Source: Sciscionella marina DSM 45152 (GTDB lineage Bacteria; Actinomycetota; Actinomycetes; Mycobacteriales; Pseudonocardiaceae). Taken from it: 64,000 nucleotides of DNA. The DNA lies in assembly GCF_000379465.1 (NCBI RefSeq), contig NZ_KB905458.1:106844-170843 (forward strand), given 5' to 3'. Positions 52,541 to 61,745 of this stretch are shown here, one piece after another (the first letter of the stretch is position 1; each line of letters opens with the position of its first letter). The notes under the pieces were generated by a model. It was not told the origin of the DNA and did not search any database. It was given only the letters and a program-made list of their open reading frames with translations. The position numbers and the translations under genes were made by a program.

Positions 52541-54187
52541 CTAGTTCTTCTTCGGAGCTGGCTTGTTGACCTTCACCGACTCCTGGCCGACTTCCTCGGC
52601 GTCCAGCGCCTCGGCCTCGGCGTCGTTCACCACCGAGCTGCCGTCCGACGCGGCGAAGCCCTTCTTGAACTCGTTCACCAGCTCGGTGAGCCGTTCCTCC
52701 GTCTCGTCCGAGAACTTCTTGGACTCCCGGATCTCGGTGAGCAGTCCGGACTCGGTGCCGCGCAGGTGGGAGAGGAACTCCGACTGGAAGCGCTGCACAT
52801 CCGGGGCCGGAACGGAGTCCAGGTGCCCGTAGGTGCCCAGGAAGATCGCCACGACCTGCTCTTCCATGGACAGCGGCGAGGCCTCCGGCTGCTTGAGCAG
52901 TTCGACAAGCCGGGAACCACGCTCGAGCTGCGCCTTGGAAGCGGCGTCGAGGTCGGAGGCGAACGCCGAGAACGCCTGCAGTTCGCGGTACTGGGACAGT
53001 TCCAGTCGCAGCGAACCACCGACCGTGCGCATCGCCCTGGTCTGTGCGGAACCACCGACACGGGAGACCGAGACACCGGTGTTGATGGCCGGGCGGACAC
53101 CCTGGTTGAACAGTTCCGTTTCCAGGAAGCACTGCCCGTCGGTGATCGAGATGACGTTCGTGGGCACGTACGCCGAGATGTCGTTCGCCTTGGTCTCGAT
53201 GATCGGCAGACCGGTCATCGAACCGCCACCCAGCTCGTCGGAGAGCTTGGCGCAGCGCTCGAGCAGGCGGGAGTGCAGGTAGAAGATGTCACCCGGGTAC
53301 GCCTCACGGCCCGGCGGGCGGCGCAGCAGCAGCGAGACCGCGCGGTAGGCCTCGGCCTGCTTGGACAGGTCGTCGAACACGATCAGCACGTGCTTGCCGT
53401 TGTACATCCAGTGCTGGCCGATGGCCGAACCGGTGTACGGGGCGATGTACTTGAACCCGGCCGAGTCCGAGGCGGGCGCGGAGATGATCGTGGTGTACTC
53501 CAGCGCGCCGGCCTCTTCGAGGGTCTGGCGCACCTTGGCGATCGTGGAACCCTTCTGCCCGATCGCCACGTAGATGCAGCGCACCTGCTGGTCCGGGTCA
53601 CCGGTCGCCCAGTACTGCTTCTGGTTCAGGATGGTGTCCACCGCGACCGCGGTCTTACCGGTCTTGCGGTCACCGATGATCAGCTGACGCTGGCCGCGGC
53701 CGATCGGGGTCTGCGAGTCGATCGCCTTGATCCCGGTCTGCAGCGGCTCCTTGACCGGCTGGCGCTGGATGACCGAGGGGGCCTGGAGCTCGAGCGCGCG
53801 AGTGGTCTCCGACTGGATGTCGCCGAGGCCGTCCACCGGGTTGCCGAGCGGGTCCACCACGCGGCCGAGGAAGTTGTCCCCGACCGGGACCGAGAGCACC
53901 CGGCCGGTGCGCTTGACCTGCTGACCTTCCTCGATGTGCTCGTAGTCACCGAGGATGACCGCGCCGATCACGCGCTCTTCGAGGTTGAGCGCGAGGCCGA
54001 GCACGCCGCCTTCGAACTCGAGCAGCTCGTTGGTCATCGCCGAAGGGATGCCCTCGACGTTCGCGATGCCGTCGCCGGTGCTGGTGACGACGCCGACCTC
54101 TTCGCGCGAGGTCGCGGTGTGGAAAGTCGAAACGTAGTTCTCGATCGCGCTCTTGATCTCGTTCGAGGAGATCGTCAGCTCGGCCAT
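52541..54187 (-). CDS. atpA: ATP synthase subunit alpha
   Basis: This 548-residue non-catalytic nucleotide-binding subunit has the P-loop [10 protein letters not shown] near 170 and the [17 protein letters not shown] signature near 365. The C-terminal extension of about 40 residues ([20 protein letters not shown]) is like the actinobacterial C-terminal tail that suppresses ATP hydrolysis in mycobacteria. It is in the standard position between atpH and atpG. Confidence 0.97.
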   Translation of the reverse strand: MAELTISSNEIKSAIENYVSTFHTATSREEVGVVTSTGDGIANVEGIPSAMTNELLEFEGGVLGLALNLEERVIGAVILGDYEHIEEGQQVKRTGRVLSVPVGDNFLGRVVDPLGNPVDGLGDIQSETTRALELQAPSVIQRQPVKEPLQTGIKAIDSQTPIGRGQRQLIIGDRKTGKTAVAVDTILNQKQYWATGDPDQQVRCIYVAIGQKGSTIAKVRQTLEEAGALEYTTIISAPASDSAGFKYIAPYTGSAIGQHWMYNGKHVLIVFDDLSKQAEAYRAVSLLLRRPPGREAYPGDIFYLHSRLLERCAKLSDELGGGSMTGLPIIETKANDISAYVPTNVISITDGQCFLETELFNQGVRPAINTGVSVSRVGGSAQTRAMRTVGGSLRLELSQYRELQAFSAFASDLDAASKAQLERGSRLVELLKQPEASPLSMEEQVVAIFLGTYGHLDSVPAPDVQRFQSEFLSHLRGTESGLLTEIRESKKFSDETEERLTELVNEFKKGFAASDGSSVVNDAEAEALDAEEVGQESVKVNKPAPKKN

Positions 54188-54204
54188 AGTAGGGTTCCTG
54201 TCTT

Positions 54205-55026
54205 TCAGTGTGGTAGGTCTTGCTTGGCGCGGGCCAGCTTGCTTGCGATGCTTCCGTCGATCACTTCGTCCCCGACGCGGACCACAAGGCCGCCGAGGAC
54301 GTGCTCGTCCACCTCGACCTGCAGCGAGACGGCGCGATCGTAGATGCTGGCGAGCACCTGGGAGAGCCGTCCGCGCTGGGCTTCGGTGAGCGGGGCGGCG
54401 GTGATGACGTGCGCGACGATCTCCTGGCGCCGCGCCGCCGCGAGTTCCGCGAGCCCTTCGACGGTCACGTCGAGCATCCGCCCGCGCGGCACCCGCACGG
54501 CCTGCGCGAGCAGCGCTTCGGTCTGCGGACGGACCTTCGCCTCCGTGAGGCCACCGAGCAGCCGCACCCGTGCGTCGGCGTCCGCCTGCTCATCGGAGAG
54601 CAGCGTGGTCAGCCTGCCCTCACCGGCGAGTACCCGGCCGAAGCGGAACAGTTCGTCCTCGACTTCCGCCGTGACACCGGCACGCTCCGCGGAGTGCAGT
54701 ACGGCGAGCCTGGCGAACCTCTCGATCGCGTTCACCAGATCCCGTACCCGGGACCAGCGTTCGCTCACCGCGGCCCGCAGCAGTTCCAGGGTCGGCTCGC
54801 TCACCTTTCCGGCGAGCAGCTGATCGATGAGGCCCTGCTTGGCCTCGTCGGTCGAGCTTGCCTCGGACAGGTGCTTGCGCAGCATGGCTTCGTTGTCGAG
54901 CAGCCCGGCCACCGCGGAGAGCTCAGCACCGAGGGTGTCCAGCGTCGGCTGATCGCAACCGGCCACGATCTCCTCGAAGCGGTCGCCGAGACTGGCCAGC
55001 GATTCCCTTGTCGCGGCACCTTCCAT
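54205..55026 (-). CDS. atpH: ATP synthase subunit delta
   Basis: This 273-residue subunit connects the peripheral stalk to F1. The length is typical for actinobacteria (about 270 aa), whose N-terminal half carries an extra helical region; the OSCP-like part is toward the C-terminus ([40 protein letters not shown]). The ATG overlaps the stop of the b' gene by one base (TGATG). In mycobacteria the equivalent b' and delta parts are one polypeptide. Confidence 0.93.
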   Translation of the reverse strand: MEGAATRESLASLGDRFEEIVAGCDQPTLDTLGAELSAVAGLLDNEAMLRKHLSEASSTDEAKQGLIDQLLAGKVSEPTLELLRAAVSERWSRVRDLVNAIERFARLAVLHSAERAGVTAEVEDELFRFGRVLAGEGRLTTLLSDEQADADARVRLLGGLTEAKVRPQTEALLAQAVRVPRGRMLDVTVEGLAELAAARRQEIVAHVITAAPLTEAQRGRLSQVLASIYDRAVSLQVEVDEHVLGGLVVRVGDEVIDGSIASKLARAKQDLPH

Positions 55027-55541
55027 CACGCCTCACCCCCGACACTGGCTCGCTCCGGCTTGCTGGCCATGCCTTCGAGCTCCTCGATAAAGCGGTCCAC
55101 GCTCGCCTGCTGTTTCGCCGGGTCCGCGAGGTGCGCGCGCACCAGCTGCTCCGCGCCCTGGTGCGAGTCGAGGCCGAGCTCACCGCGGAGCTGGCGCAGC
55201 GTCTGCTGGCGCAGCATGGCCAGCTGCTCCTCGCCACGCTGCTTGATCCGCGTGACCTCGGACTCGGCCTGTGCCTGCATCTCCTCGGTGATGCGCTGGG
55301 CGTCGGCCCGGGCGTTGTCCCGGATCTTCGCCGCCTCGACCCGGGCCTCGTTCACCGCGTCCGCGTGCTTGCGTTCGGCCTCGGCGAGTGCCTCCTTGGC
55401 CTTTTCACTCTCGCTGATCTGGTGCGCGATGGCGTCCTTCTGCTTGGTCATCATCTTCTTGACCGGCGGAACCACCTTCCACCAGATCACGATGATCATC
55501 AGTACGAAGGCGATGATCTCGCCGATTTGCGCGGCGTCCAT
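55026..55541 (-). CDS. Second ATP synthase b-type subunit (b')
   Basis: This 171-residue protein has one N-terminal helix (IGEIIAFVLMIIVIWWKVVP) and a long Ala/Glu/Lys/Arg-rich coiled coil, like subunit b. Its length plus delta (171 + 273) equals that of the b-delta fusion AtpH of mycobacteria, and it sits in the same place. It overlaps both b and delta by TGATG. It probably forms a heterodimeric peripheral stalk with AtpF. Without the fusion, the two-b arrangement is like that of photosynthetic bacteria. Confidence 0.88.
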   Translation of the reverse strand: MDAAQIGEIIAFVLMIIVIWWKVVPPVKKMMTKQKDAIAHQISESEKAKEALAEAERKHADAVNEARVEAAKIRDNARADAQRITEEMQAQAESEVTRIKQRGEEQLAMLRQQTLRQLRGELGLDSHQGAEQLVRAHLADPAKQQASVDRFIEELEGMASKPERASVGGEA

Positions 55542-56026
55542 CAGCGAGCTCCTTCACTGCGCTCGGCATTGGGCTGCTCGCCGAGGATCCGGCTCGCCAG
55601 CTGGCTGGAGAGACCACTTGCCTCGGTGCGCAGTTCGTCGACCACCTCGGCACGTGCGGCCTCGAGCTGCTCGACGCCGCGCTGATTGATCTGCGCGACC
55701 TCGGCGTTGGCGCGGTCGCGCATCTCCTCGAGCACCTTGCGGCCCTCCTCGCGTGCTTCCTCCCGGATGTGCCCGGATTCCGCACGCGCTTCGGCGAGCG
55801 CCTCGGTGTACTTGGCCTCGGCCGCCTTGAGCGCCTCTGCTGCCTTCTTGTTGTTCTCCGTCGTCTCGCTGACCATGTCCTCGCGCTGCTTGAGCGCCTT
55901 GGTGATCGGCGGGAGGATCACCTTCCACACGATCAACAGAACGATCAGGAAGATGATCAGTTCGACGAAAAACGTCGCATTGGGCAACAGAATGTTGTTC
56001 CCGGCGGCGAGCGTTTCGGTCTGCAT
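55541..56026 (-). CDS. atpF: ATP synthase subunit b
   Basis: This 161-residue peripheral-stalk subunit has a membrane helix near residues 17-37 (NATFFVELIIFLIVLLIVWK) followed by PPITKALKQREDMVSETTEN and a continuous heptad-like helix to the end. It is the first of two b-type genes; its stop overlaps the start of b' by one base (TGATG). It lies 22 nt downstream of atpE. Start ATG 56026 fits family length. Confidence 0.93.
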   Translation of the reverse strand: MQTETLAAGNNILLPNATFFVELIIFLIVLLIVWKVILPPITKALKQREDMVSETTENNKKAAEALKAAEAKYTEALAEARAESGHIREEAREEGRKVLEEMRDRANAEVAQINQRGVEQLEAARAEVVDELRTEASGLSSQLASRILGEQPNAERSEGAR

Positions 56027-56048
56027 ATTGCTCCGCGAGGTATCTGTC

Positions 56049-56309
56049 TCAGCCGGCCATGGTGAACATCATGACGGCGGCGAGTGCCAGCGCGATGAAG
56101 TAGTTCCCTTCCGCGAGACCGGCCGAAATGATGAACTGGCTGAACATGCGGCCCTGCGCCTCAGGCTGACGCGCAACGCCCGCGACGAGCTGACCACCGG
56201 CGACACCGTCGGCGACGGCCGCACCCGCGGCGCCACCACCGAGGGCGAGTCCGGCGCCGATGTAGGCACCGGCGGCGCGGATTGCGTCGGCTGTCTGATC
56301 TGCTGCCAT
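56049..56309 (-). CDS. atpE: ATP synthase subunit c
   Basis: This 86-residue proteolipid has two helices: residues 10-35 with the Gly/Ala repeats of helix 1 ([22 protein letters not shown]) and helix 2 with the proton-carrying Glu in [18 protein letters not shown]. The polar loop ARQPEA is typical. The acidic residue is the target region of diarylquinolines in mycobacteria. It sits between atpB and atpF. Confidence 0.96.
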   Translation of the reverse strand: MAADQTADAIRAAGAYIGAGLALGGGAAGAAVADGVAGGQLVAGVARQPEAQGRMFSQFIISAGLAEGNYFIALALAAVMMFTMAG

Positions 56310-56400
56310 GATGCTCCTTCGAACTGAACTAACTGGAGTTTGGGGAATTTCTCGGTAACTGATCCTGGATCAGAATTCTGATCTTCCAGGCGAACAGAGG

Positions 56401-57171
56401 TCAGTGTTCCTCGTCGTGAACCTCCATTGCCTGACTGAAGTACGAAATCGTCAGCAAGACGAACAGATACGCCTGGAGTAGTCCGATCGCCATGTCGAAC
56501 AACTTCCATCCGGCGATCGGGATCCAGTTGAAGTAGACCGGGAGCAGGCCGAGCAGGGCGACCAGGATTCCACCGGCGAGCATGTTCCCGAAAAGCCGCA
56601 GCGGCAGCGAGAGCAGGTGCACGACCTCTTCGATGACCCACATCGGGGCGAACGGAGCGTAGTGCCCCTTCAGCACATGCAGCGCGTGCTTGCCGACGCC
56701 CTTGTGCCTACGCGTACCGGCCGCGTGCCACCAGACGAACATCAGCAGCGCGAGCGCGTAGACGAAGTTCACGTCCGCGCTCGGCGGCGGCAGATAGTGG
56801 TGAATCGGCAGGAAGGTCAGCCAGTTGGCCGAAAGAATGAACAGGAACAGTGCCAGACAGACCGGCACCAGGAACGGCGCGACCTTGATCCCGACGAAGG
56901 AGTGGATCTGGTCGCGGAAGTGTTTCACGATCGTCTCGAGGAACAGCTGCGTTCCACCGGGCACCTTGGTGCCGGAATTCGCGCTCGCGACGAGCTTCGC
57001 ACGCACGAAGAAGCCGACCGCGAGAAGAATGACGGACGCGACGAGCGTGCCGAGAATGGTGGTCATGTTCAGCGTGATGCCGAGAACCTCGGTCTGCCCG
57101 TACTCGCCGACCTTGATCTGACTATCCGCGGCAAGGGTCGAAGTCATGGCTTGATGGACGCGATCAATCAC
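56401..57171 (-). CDS. atpB: ATP synthase subunit a
   Basis: This 256-residue membrane subunit forms the proton half-channels. The key Arg lies in HLLSLPLRLFGNMLAGGILV near residue 200, and VCLALFLFILSANWLTFLP and LLQAYLFVLLTISYFSQAME are family helices. The GTG at 57171 overlaps the stop of the AtpI-like gene and follows AAGGAG by 11 nt; ATG 57147 is an alternative start with a weaker RBS. A 91-nt gap precedes atpE. Confidence 0.94.
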   Translation of the reverse strand: MIDRVHQAMTSTLAADSQIKVGEYGQTEVLGITLNMTTILGTLVASVILLAVGFFVRAKLVASANSGTKVPGGTQLFLETIVKHFRDQIHSFVGIKVAPFLVPVCLALFLFILSANWLTFLPIHHYLPPPSADVNFVYALALLMFVWWHAAGTRRHKGVGKHALHVLKGHYAPFAPMWVIEEVVHLLSLPLRLFGNMLAGGILVALLGLLPVYFNWIPIAGWKLFDMAIGLLQAYLFVLLTISYFSQAMEVHDEEH

Positions 57172-57578
57172 TGGCGGCGGTACTCCTTCATCACCGGCAA
57201 CATCGTGTTGCCCATAAAGACCAACTGGAACACGGCAAGACCGACGAACACGCCGAGCCCGTCAGGCTTCATGAAGAAGCCGAGGGCGAGCGCGATGACC
57301 GTCAACACGATCAGGCGCTGGGTGGAGGAGCCGACGATCGCACGCTTGGTCGGGTTCTCCTCGGAAATCACCCGCAGCACCTGCTTCTGCATCAGCCGGG
57401 CGTTATATAGCCCCATCCCCATGCCGACGGCGAACAGGATCCCCATCACGAGGTGGTCGAGCAGGGCGCCCGCGACGATGCCGCCCGCGGCGAGCACGGA
57501 ACAGATGATCAGCGGCAGGCGCAGGCTGATCAGCTTCGCGGCAGGCACGTTCTGTGCTGCGGAGCCAATCGCTGACAA
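57168..57578 (-). CDS. atpI: ATP synthase subunit I-like membrane protein
   Basis: This 136-residue protein has four hydrophobic segments (RLPLIICSVLAAGGIVAGAL, VMGILFAVGMGMGLYNARLM, TQRLIVLTVIALALGFFMKP, GVFVGLAVFQLVFMGNTMLP), as in the AtpI family that assists c-ring assembly or Mg uptake. The start is uncertain: TTG 57578 has GAGTGAGGT upstream, and a GTG lies at 57548. It comes after the AtpZ-like gene and overlaps atpB by GTGA. Confidence 0.75.
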   Translation of the reverse strand: MSAIGSAAQNVPAAKLISLRLPLIICSVLAAGGIVAGALLDHLVMGILFAVGMGMGLYNARLMQKQVLRVISEENPTKRAIVGSSTQRLIVLTVIALALGFFMKPDGLGVFVGLAVFQLVFMGNTMLPVMKEYRRQ

Positions 57579-57588
57579 AGCTTCGACC

Positions 57589-57795
57589 TCACTCTTTCCA
57601 GAACTTCTTGGCGATGGAGTACAGGTACACGGATGCGGCGAGTACGCCGACACCGAGACCGACAAGCGTGAACAAAGGGGAAGTTACTACACGGCCGTCC
57701 AGAAACATTCCCAGACCCAGCCCTCCGGCGACCATCACGGCTATCGTGCTGCCCATCCCGAGCAGTTCACGGAGCCCTGGTCCTGAGGACGCCAT
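57589..57795 (-). CDS. AtpZ/AtpI-like small membrane protein
   Basis: This 68-residue protein has two helices (MGSTIAVMVAGGLGLGMFLD and LFTLVGLGVGVLAASVYLYS), the AtpZ-like 2-TM plan (PGLRELLGMG, then FLDGRVVTSPLFTLVG) with proposed Mg/Ca-transport or assembly roles. It leads the ATP synthase operon. The ATG at 57795 has only a weak ribosome binding site. A much better start with AAAGGAG lies 14 codons upstream in the same frame, but an in-frame TAG separates the two, which is described separately. Confidence 0.75.
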   Translation of the reverse strand: MASSGPGLRELLGMGSTIAVMVAGGLGLGMFLDGRVVTSPLFTLVGLGVGVLAASVYLYSIAKKFWKE

Positions 57796-57804
57796 GGAGC
57801 CGGA

Positions 57805-57837
57805 CTACCTGGTCGGTTCTGAGTGGGTATCACTCAT
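57805..57837 (-). other. Upstream frame of the AtpZ-like gene with an amber stop
   Basis: ATG 57837 follows AAAGGAG by 7 nt and reads MSDTHSEPTR, then TAG (57807-57805), then three codons to ATG 57795 in the same frame. The N-terminus looks like that of a normal longer homologue. It may be a leader peptide, a nonsense mutation or a base error. Confidence 0.5.
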
Positions 57838-58041
57838 GTGCGGCTCCTTTGTCGGTCATGAGGACAGCGCAATCAAAGAGAGAGATCGACGGCTGCCACG
57901 GCCGGCGTGACCCACGTCGAGGCGGGTGTAACCGTGACGCTATCACACCGACGGGTGGCCCTATCTAGAGCTGCCTACCTGCAAAAATGGTGATGAGCGT
58001 TACCGGTATGTCGGTTTCGGCTCGGTCACAGTGACGCGGGT

Positions 58042-59202
58042 CTACGCGGAGTGTCGGCCACGGCTGGCACGCAGCCGGGGAATCGCGGACACCAGCAGCG
58101 CGATGAGCAGGCAGACCACCATCAGCCCGGCCACCAGGAACACATCGAAAACGGTGAGCGCGACCGCGCCGAACGCGAGTACACCCGCCCACAAATAGAT
58201 CAACAGCACCGCACGCCGCTGCGAATGGCCGACCTCGAGCAGCCGGTGATGCAGGTGCATTTTGTCTGGTTTGGCCCAGCTCGTGCCGTTCCGGACGCGA
58301 CGGATCACGGCCATGATCAGGTCCAGCAGCGGGATCAGCAGCACCGCGACGACCACGATCAGCGGGGAGAGCAGGCCGACCGCGTCCCCCGCGCCGAAGG
58401 TCAGGTAATTCACCCTTCCCGAAGCCGAGGTCGCCGCCGCCGCGAGCATCAGCCCGATCAGCATCGAGCCCGAGTCACCCATGAAGATCTTGGCGGGCTG
58501 GAAATTGTGCGGGAGGAAGCCGAGGCAGGCCCCGGCGAGCGTGGCCGCGATCAGCGCGGGCGGGTAACTGCTCACATCGCCGCCGTTCTTGGCGAGCAAC
58601 ACCAGGGCGAACGCACCCGTCGCGACCGCGGCGATCAGCCCGATCCCCGCGGCGAGACCATCCAGCCCGTCCACGAAGTTCAGCGCATTGACCAGCGCGA
58701 AGGTCAGCAGGATGACCAGCACCCCGCCCATGTTCTGATCCAGCACCAGCACCGAACCGTGCCCGGTCCCGCCCCAGGGCACCCAGAACATCAGCCACTG
58801 CACACCGAAGAGCACGAGCACCCCGGCCGCGGCGATCTGCCCGGCCGCCTTGGTGAGCGAATCGAGTTCGAAGCGGTCGTCGAGCATTCCGACGAGCACG
58901 ATCAGCCCGCCGCCGACCAGTACCGCCTCCGGATCGAGTGCGTAGTCGAACGCCCGGCGCAGCACCGGAAGCTGGTGGGCGAGCAGCATGCCCGCGCACA
59001 CCCCGCCGTACATGGCGACGCCGCCCATTCGCGGCATCGGCTTGGCGTGCACATCGCGTGCCCGGGGAACCGCGACCGCGCCGATCTTGAACGCGAGCAA
59101 CCGGACGAGTCCGGTCAGCAGCAGTGTGACGACCGCGGTGGTGAGCGCGACGAGGGTGAACTCCTTGACGGGTACACCGAGCCCGAAGCCGCCTGCGTTC
59201 AC
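58042..59202 (-). CDS. wecA: Undecaprenyl/decaprenyl-phosphate GlcNAc-1-phosphate transferase
   Basis: This 386-residue polytopic protein has about 11 helices and the MraY/WecA motifs PRARDVHAKPMPRMGGVAMY (near 43), NFVDGLDGLAAGIGLIAAVA (near 160; catalytic DD/NxxNxxDGxDGL) and MGDSGSMLIGLMLAA, ending with HLHHRLLEVGHSQRRAVLL (the HxHHH-like motif). It starts the lipid-linked synthesis of arabinogalactan linker or other glycopolymers. A -10 TAGCCT lies 6 nt before GTG 59202. Its position next to tsaC and the atp operon is the mycobacterial order. Confidence 0.92.
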   Translation of the reverse strand: MNAGGFGLGVPVKEFTLVALTTAVVTLLLTGLVRLLAFKIGAVAVPRARDVHAKPMPRMGGVAMYGGVCAGMLLAHQLPVLRRAFDYALDPEAVLVGGGLIVLVGMLDDRFELDSLTKAAGQIAAAGVLVLFGVQWLMFWVPWGGTGHGSVLVLDQNMGGVLVILLTFALVNALNFVDGLDGLAAGIGLIAAVATGAFALVLLAKNGGDVSSYPPALIAATLAGACLGFLPHNFQPAKIFMGDSGSMLIGLMLAAAATSASGRVNYLTFGAGDAVGLLSPLIVVVAVLLIPLLDLIMAVIRRVRNGTSWAKPDKMHLHHRLLEVGHSQRRAVLLIYLWAGVLAFGAVALTVFDVFLVAGLMVVCLLIALLVSAIPRLRASRGRHSA

Positions 59203-59208
59203 GGCCCG

Positions 59209-59214
59209 AGGCTA
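59209..59214 (-). promoter_or_regulatory. -10 element of wecA
   Basis: TAGCCT (minus strand) is 6 nt before the GTG at 59202 and overlaps the tsaC stop codon. It would allow wecA to have its own leaderless transcript. Confidence 0.35.
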
Positions 59215-59862
59215 CCGCGCCACCGAGACCCCGTGACCGAGCACCTCGCCGAGTTCGGCCAGGCTCACCGCACCTTCGCGCAGCACCAGCGGATCCTCGC
59301 CGGTGAGGTCGATGATCGTGGAGGGAACCGCTTCCCCGCTCGGCCCACCGTCCAGATAGGCACCGATGGCGTCGCCGAGCTGATCGCGAGCGTTCTCCAC
59401 ATCGGTGGCCGGCGCGACACCGGTGCGGTTGGCGCTCGACTGCGCGATCGGCCCGACCTCGCGCAGCAGCTCGATCGCGACCGGATGCAGCGGCATGCGC
59501 AGCATCACCGTGCCGCGGGTGTCCCCCAGGTCCCAGGCGAGCGAGGGCGCCGCGGTCAGGATGAGGGAAAGCGCGCCGGGCCAGAACGCCTCGATCAGCG
59601 AGCGCGCGATGTCCGGGACCGAGAGCACCAGCCCGTCGATGGTCGTCCACGAACCGACGAGCACCGAGGCGGGCATGTTCCCCCCGCGCCCCTTCACCGA
59701 AAGCAAGGAGCGCACCGCATCCGGATTGAACGCGTCCGCGCCGATGCCATAGACGGTGTCGGTCGGGAAGACGACCAGCCGCCCGGACCGGAGCACGCTC
59801 GCCGCGCTCGCGATGCCCGCTTCCCTGGTCTCTTGGACGGAGCAGTCATAAACCGCACTCAT
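59212..59862 (-). CDS. Threonylcarbamoyl-AMP synthase (Sua5/YciO/YrdC)
   Basis: This 216-residue protein makes threonylcarbamoyl-AMP for the t6A modification of tRNA. GRLVVFPTDTVYGIGADAFN near residue 25, LSVKGRGGNMPASVLVGS near 55 and VGPIAQSSANRTGVAPATDV near 140 are YrdC-domain motifs. I start at the ATG for MSAVYDC. It is normally located directly after prmC in related genomes; here a 3.4-kb accessory block separates them. Confidence 0.93.
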   Translation of the reverse strand: MSAVYDCSVQETREAGIASAASVLRSGRLVVFPTDTVYGIGADAFNPDAVRSLLSVKGRGGNMPASVLVGSWTTIDGLVLSVPDIARSLIEAFWPGALSLILTAAPSLAWDLGDTRGTVMLRMPLHPVAIELLREVGPIAQSSANRTGVAPATDVENARDQLGDAIGAYLDGGPSGEAVPSTIIDLTGEDPLVLREGAVSLAELGEVLGHGVSVAR

Positions 59863-59908
59863 GCGCGGAATTCTCGCACCGCGCGCCGTCGGCCGTGCGG
59901 GGTACCCA

Positions 59909-60370
59909 CTACTGGCGCGGTTCGATGCCCTCGACGACCTGCTCGCTCCACGCCCGCAGGGTCGCGGCCTGCTCAGTGGTGAGCGAGTCGAAGAAGCAGC
60001 GGCGGATGTTGGCGCCGTGCGCACGGACGGCGTTCTGCGTGGTGCGCTGGCCCGTGCCGGTCAGCCCGACCCGGATGCGGCGGCCGGTGGCCCCGTGCTG
60101 GATGCGCTGTACGAAACCCCGGTTCTCCATCCGGGTGAGCTGATGCGAAACGCGGCTTTTCTCCCAGTCGAGCTCGGCGACGAGATCGGCGACGTTCAGC
60201 TCGCGGCCTGGCGCCCTCGACAGCGCCATCAGCACACTGAACTCGGCCTTCGAAATGCCGCAGTCGCGCTGCAGGCCGCGGTCGAGTTCCCGGACGAGCA
60301 AGTGGTACGCGTGTGTCCAGAGCTGCCAGAGCTCCCACTCATCGGGTTTCAGTGTGCCGGTCTGCGCCAT
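59909..60370 (-). CDS. MarR family transcriptional regulator
   Basis: This 153-residue winged-helix protein has helical dimerisation ends and the DNA-binding core CGISKAEFSVLMALSRAPGR, ELNVADLVAELDWEKSRVSH, QLTRMENRGFVQR, then the wing RRIRVGLT. The -10 TACGAT is 6 nt before ATG 60370. It diverges from an amidohydrolase across two TTGAC/GTCAA palindromes, so autoregulation and control of that gene are likely. The ligand is unknown. Confidence 0.9.
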   Translation of the reverse strand: MAQTGTLKPDEWELWQLWTHAYHLLVRELDRGLQRDCGISKAEFSVLMALSRAPGRELNVADLVAELDWEKSRVSHQLTRMENRGFVQRIQHGATGRRIRVGLTGTGQRTTQNAVRAHGANIRRCFFDSLTTEQAATLRAWSEQVVEGIEPRQ

Positions 60371-60386
60371 GACGGGATCGTAACGA

Positions 60387-60400
60387 GTTGACGCATCAAC
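60387..60400. promoter_or_regulatory. MarR operator 1
   Basis: GTTGA-CGCA-TCAAC, a 14-bp inverted repeat just upstream of the marR -10 hexamer; it shares the GTTGAC half site with operator 2. Confidence 0.5.
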
Positions 60401-60410
60401 TTCGCACACC

Positions 60411-60434
60411 CTAGAGTTGACGTGTCAACTCTAG
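60411..60434. promoter_or_regulatory. MarR operator 2
   Basis: CTAGAGTTGAC and GTCAACTCTAG form an 11-bp inverted repeat with a 2-bp GT spacer, ending 17 nt before the amidohydrolase ATG. Size and symmetry match MarR sites. Confidence 0.6.
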
Positions 60435-60451
60435 GGGAAGGCGGGTTCGCG

Positions 60452-61741
60452 ATGAGGACAGTGCTGCGCGGTGGCACGGTGGTCAGCATGGATCCGGCCG
60501 TCGGGGATCTCCCGCGCGGCGATGTGCTCATCGAAGACGGCCGGATCGCGGCGGTCGCCGGTGATCTCGGGGCCGCGGACGCCGAGATCGTGGACGCCGT
60601 GGGCAAGATCGTGCTGCCCGGTTTCGTGGACACCCACCGGCACACCTGGCAGACCGCGTTCCGGGGCATCGGCGCGGACTGGACGTTCGAGCAGTACCGC
60701 GCGGGCATGCACGGCACGCTGCGACCGCGCTACCGGCCCGAGGACGTGTATCTCGGCAATCTGCTCGGCCGGATCGAGGCGGTCAACTCGGGCGTCACGA
60801 CCATGCTCGACTGGTTCCACTGCTCCGACACCGCCGAGAACGCCGATGCCGCGATCGAGGCGCTACAGGAGGCACCCGGGCACTCGATCTTCTGTTATGG
60901 CGCGGGACTCGGCGGCGAGTCGGACATCGGGCCCGAGATTCGGCGCGTGCGCGCGGAATTGCCCGGCGAGCAGATGATGCTCGGCCTGCGCGGGCCACAA
61001 CTGACCACAATGGACACCACGGCCGCCGATATCGCACTGGCGCGGAAACTCGGGTTGCGGGTGAGCGTGCACGTACACGCCACCCTCGGCTGGCCCGAAG
61101 GTCACTGCCCCGTCGACGGGATGCGCGAGCGCGGACTGCTCGACGAGCGCACCACCTTCGTACATGCCAACGGCATCCCCGACGAGGAGGTGGCGATGCT
61201 GGCCGATGCGGGCTGCTCGGTGTCCATCAGCCCGGACGTCGAGGCGAAAATGGGCTTCGGCTGGCCCGAGACCGGGCGCATGCTCGCCGCCGGGATCCGC
61301 CCGTCGCTGTCCATCGACGACTGCGCCTCGGCGGGCGGCGACATGTTCGCCGCCATGCGGACTGCCTGCGCCATCCAGCGCGGCCTCGACGGCGCACTCG
61401 GCGCACGGGACTTCCTCGAGTTCGCCACCGTGGACGGCGCCCGGGCATGCGGACGCGAAGCCCGCACCGGCAGCATCACCGTCGGCAAGGACGCCGACCT
61501 GCTTCTGCTCGACGCCGAGGATCCCGCGATCTTCCCGGTCAACAACCCGGCGGGCACCATCCTCGCCGCCGGTCACCCCGGCCTCGTGGACAGCGTGTTC
61601 ATCGCGGGCAGGGCGGTCAAACGCGGCGGACGACTGCTCGGCCCCGACCTGGCCGCGCTGTCCGCCCGGCTGCTGGAGTCCCGCGATCGGATCGCCGCGG
61701 ACGCCGGTATCGCACTCGACGGCTCCTGGATGCCCGCCTAG
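60452..61741 (+). CDS. Amidohydrolase superfamily protein
   Basis: This 429-residue metal-dependent hydrolase has the HxH motif in FVDTHRHTWQTAF near 60, His residues in VSVHVHATLG and TFVHANGIPDEE, and the catalytic Asp in LSIDDCASAGGD, the pattern of the cytosine-deaminase/ATZ-like branch acting on deaminable or hydrolysable heterocycles. Substrate is unknown. ATG 60452 follows GGGAAGG. It diverges from the marR gene, which most likely responds to the substrate. Confidence 0.9.
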   Translation: MRTVLRGGTVVSMDPAVGDLPRGDVLIEDGRIAAVAGDLGAADAEIVDAVGKIVLPGFVDTHRHTWQTAFRGIGADWTFEQYRAGMHGTLRPRYRPEDVYLGNLLGRIEAVNSGVTTMLDWFHCSDTAENADAAIEALQEAPGHSIFCYGAGLGGESDIGPEIRRVRAELPGEQMMLGLRGPQLTTMDTTAADIALARKLGLRVSVHVHATLGWPEGHCPVDGMRERGLLDERTTFVHANGIPDEEVAMLADAGCSVSISPDVEAKMGFGWPETGRMLAAGIRPSLSIDDCASAGGDMFAAMRTACAIQRGLDGALGARDFLEFATVDGARACGREARTGSITVGKDADLLLLDAEDPAIFPVNNPAGTILAAGHPGLVDSVFIAGRAVKRGGRLLGPDLAALSARLLESRDRIAADAGIALDGSWMPA

Positions 61742-61745
61742 AAAC

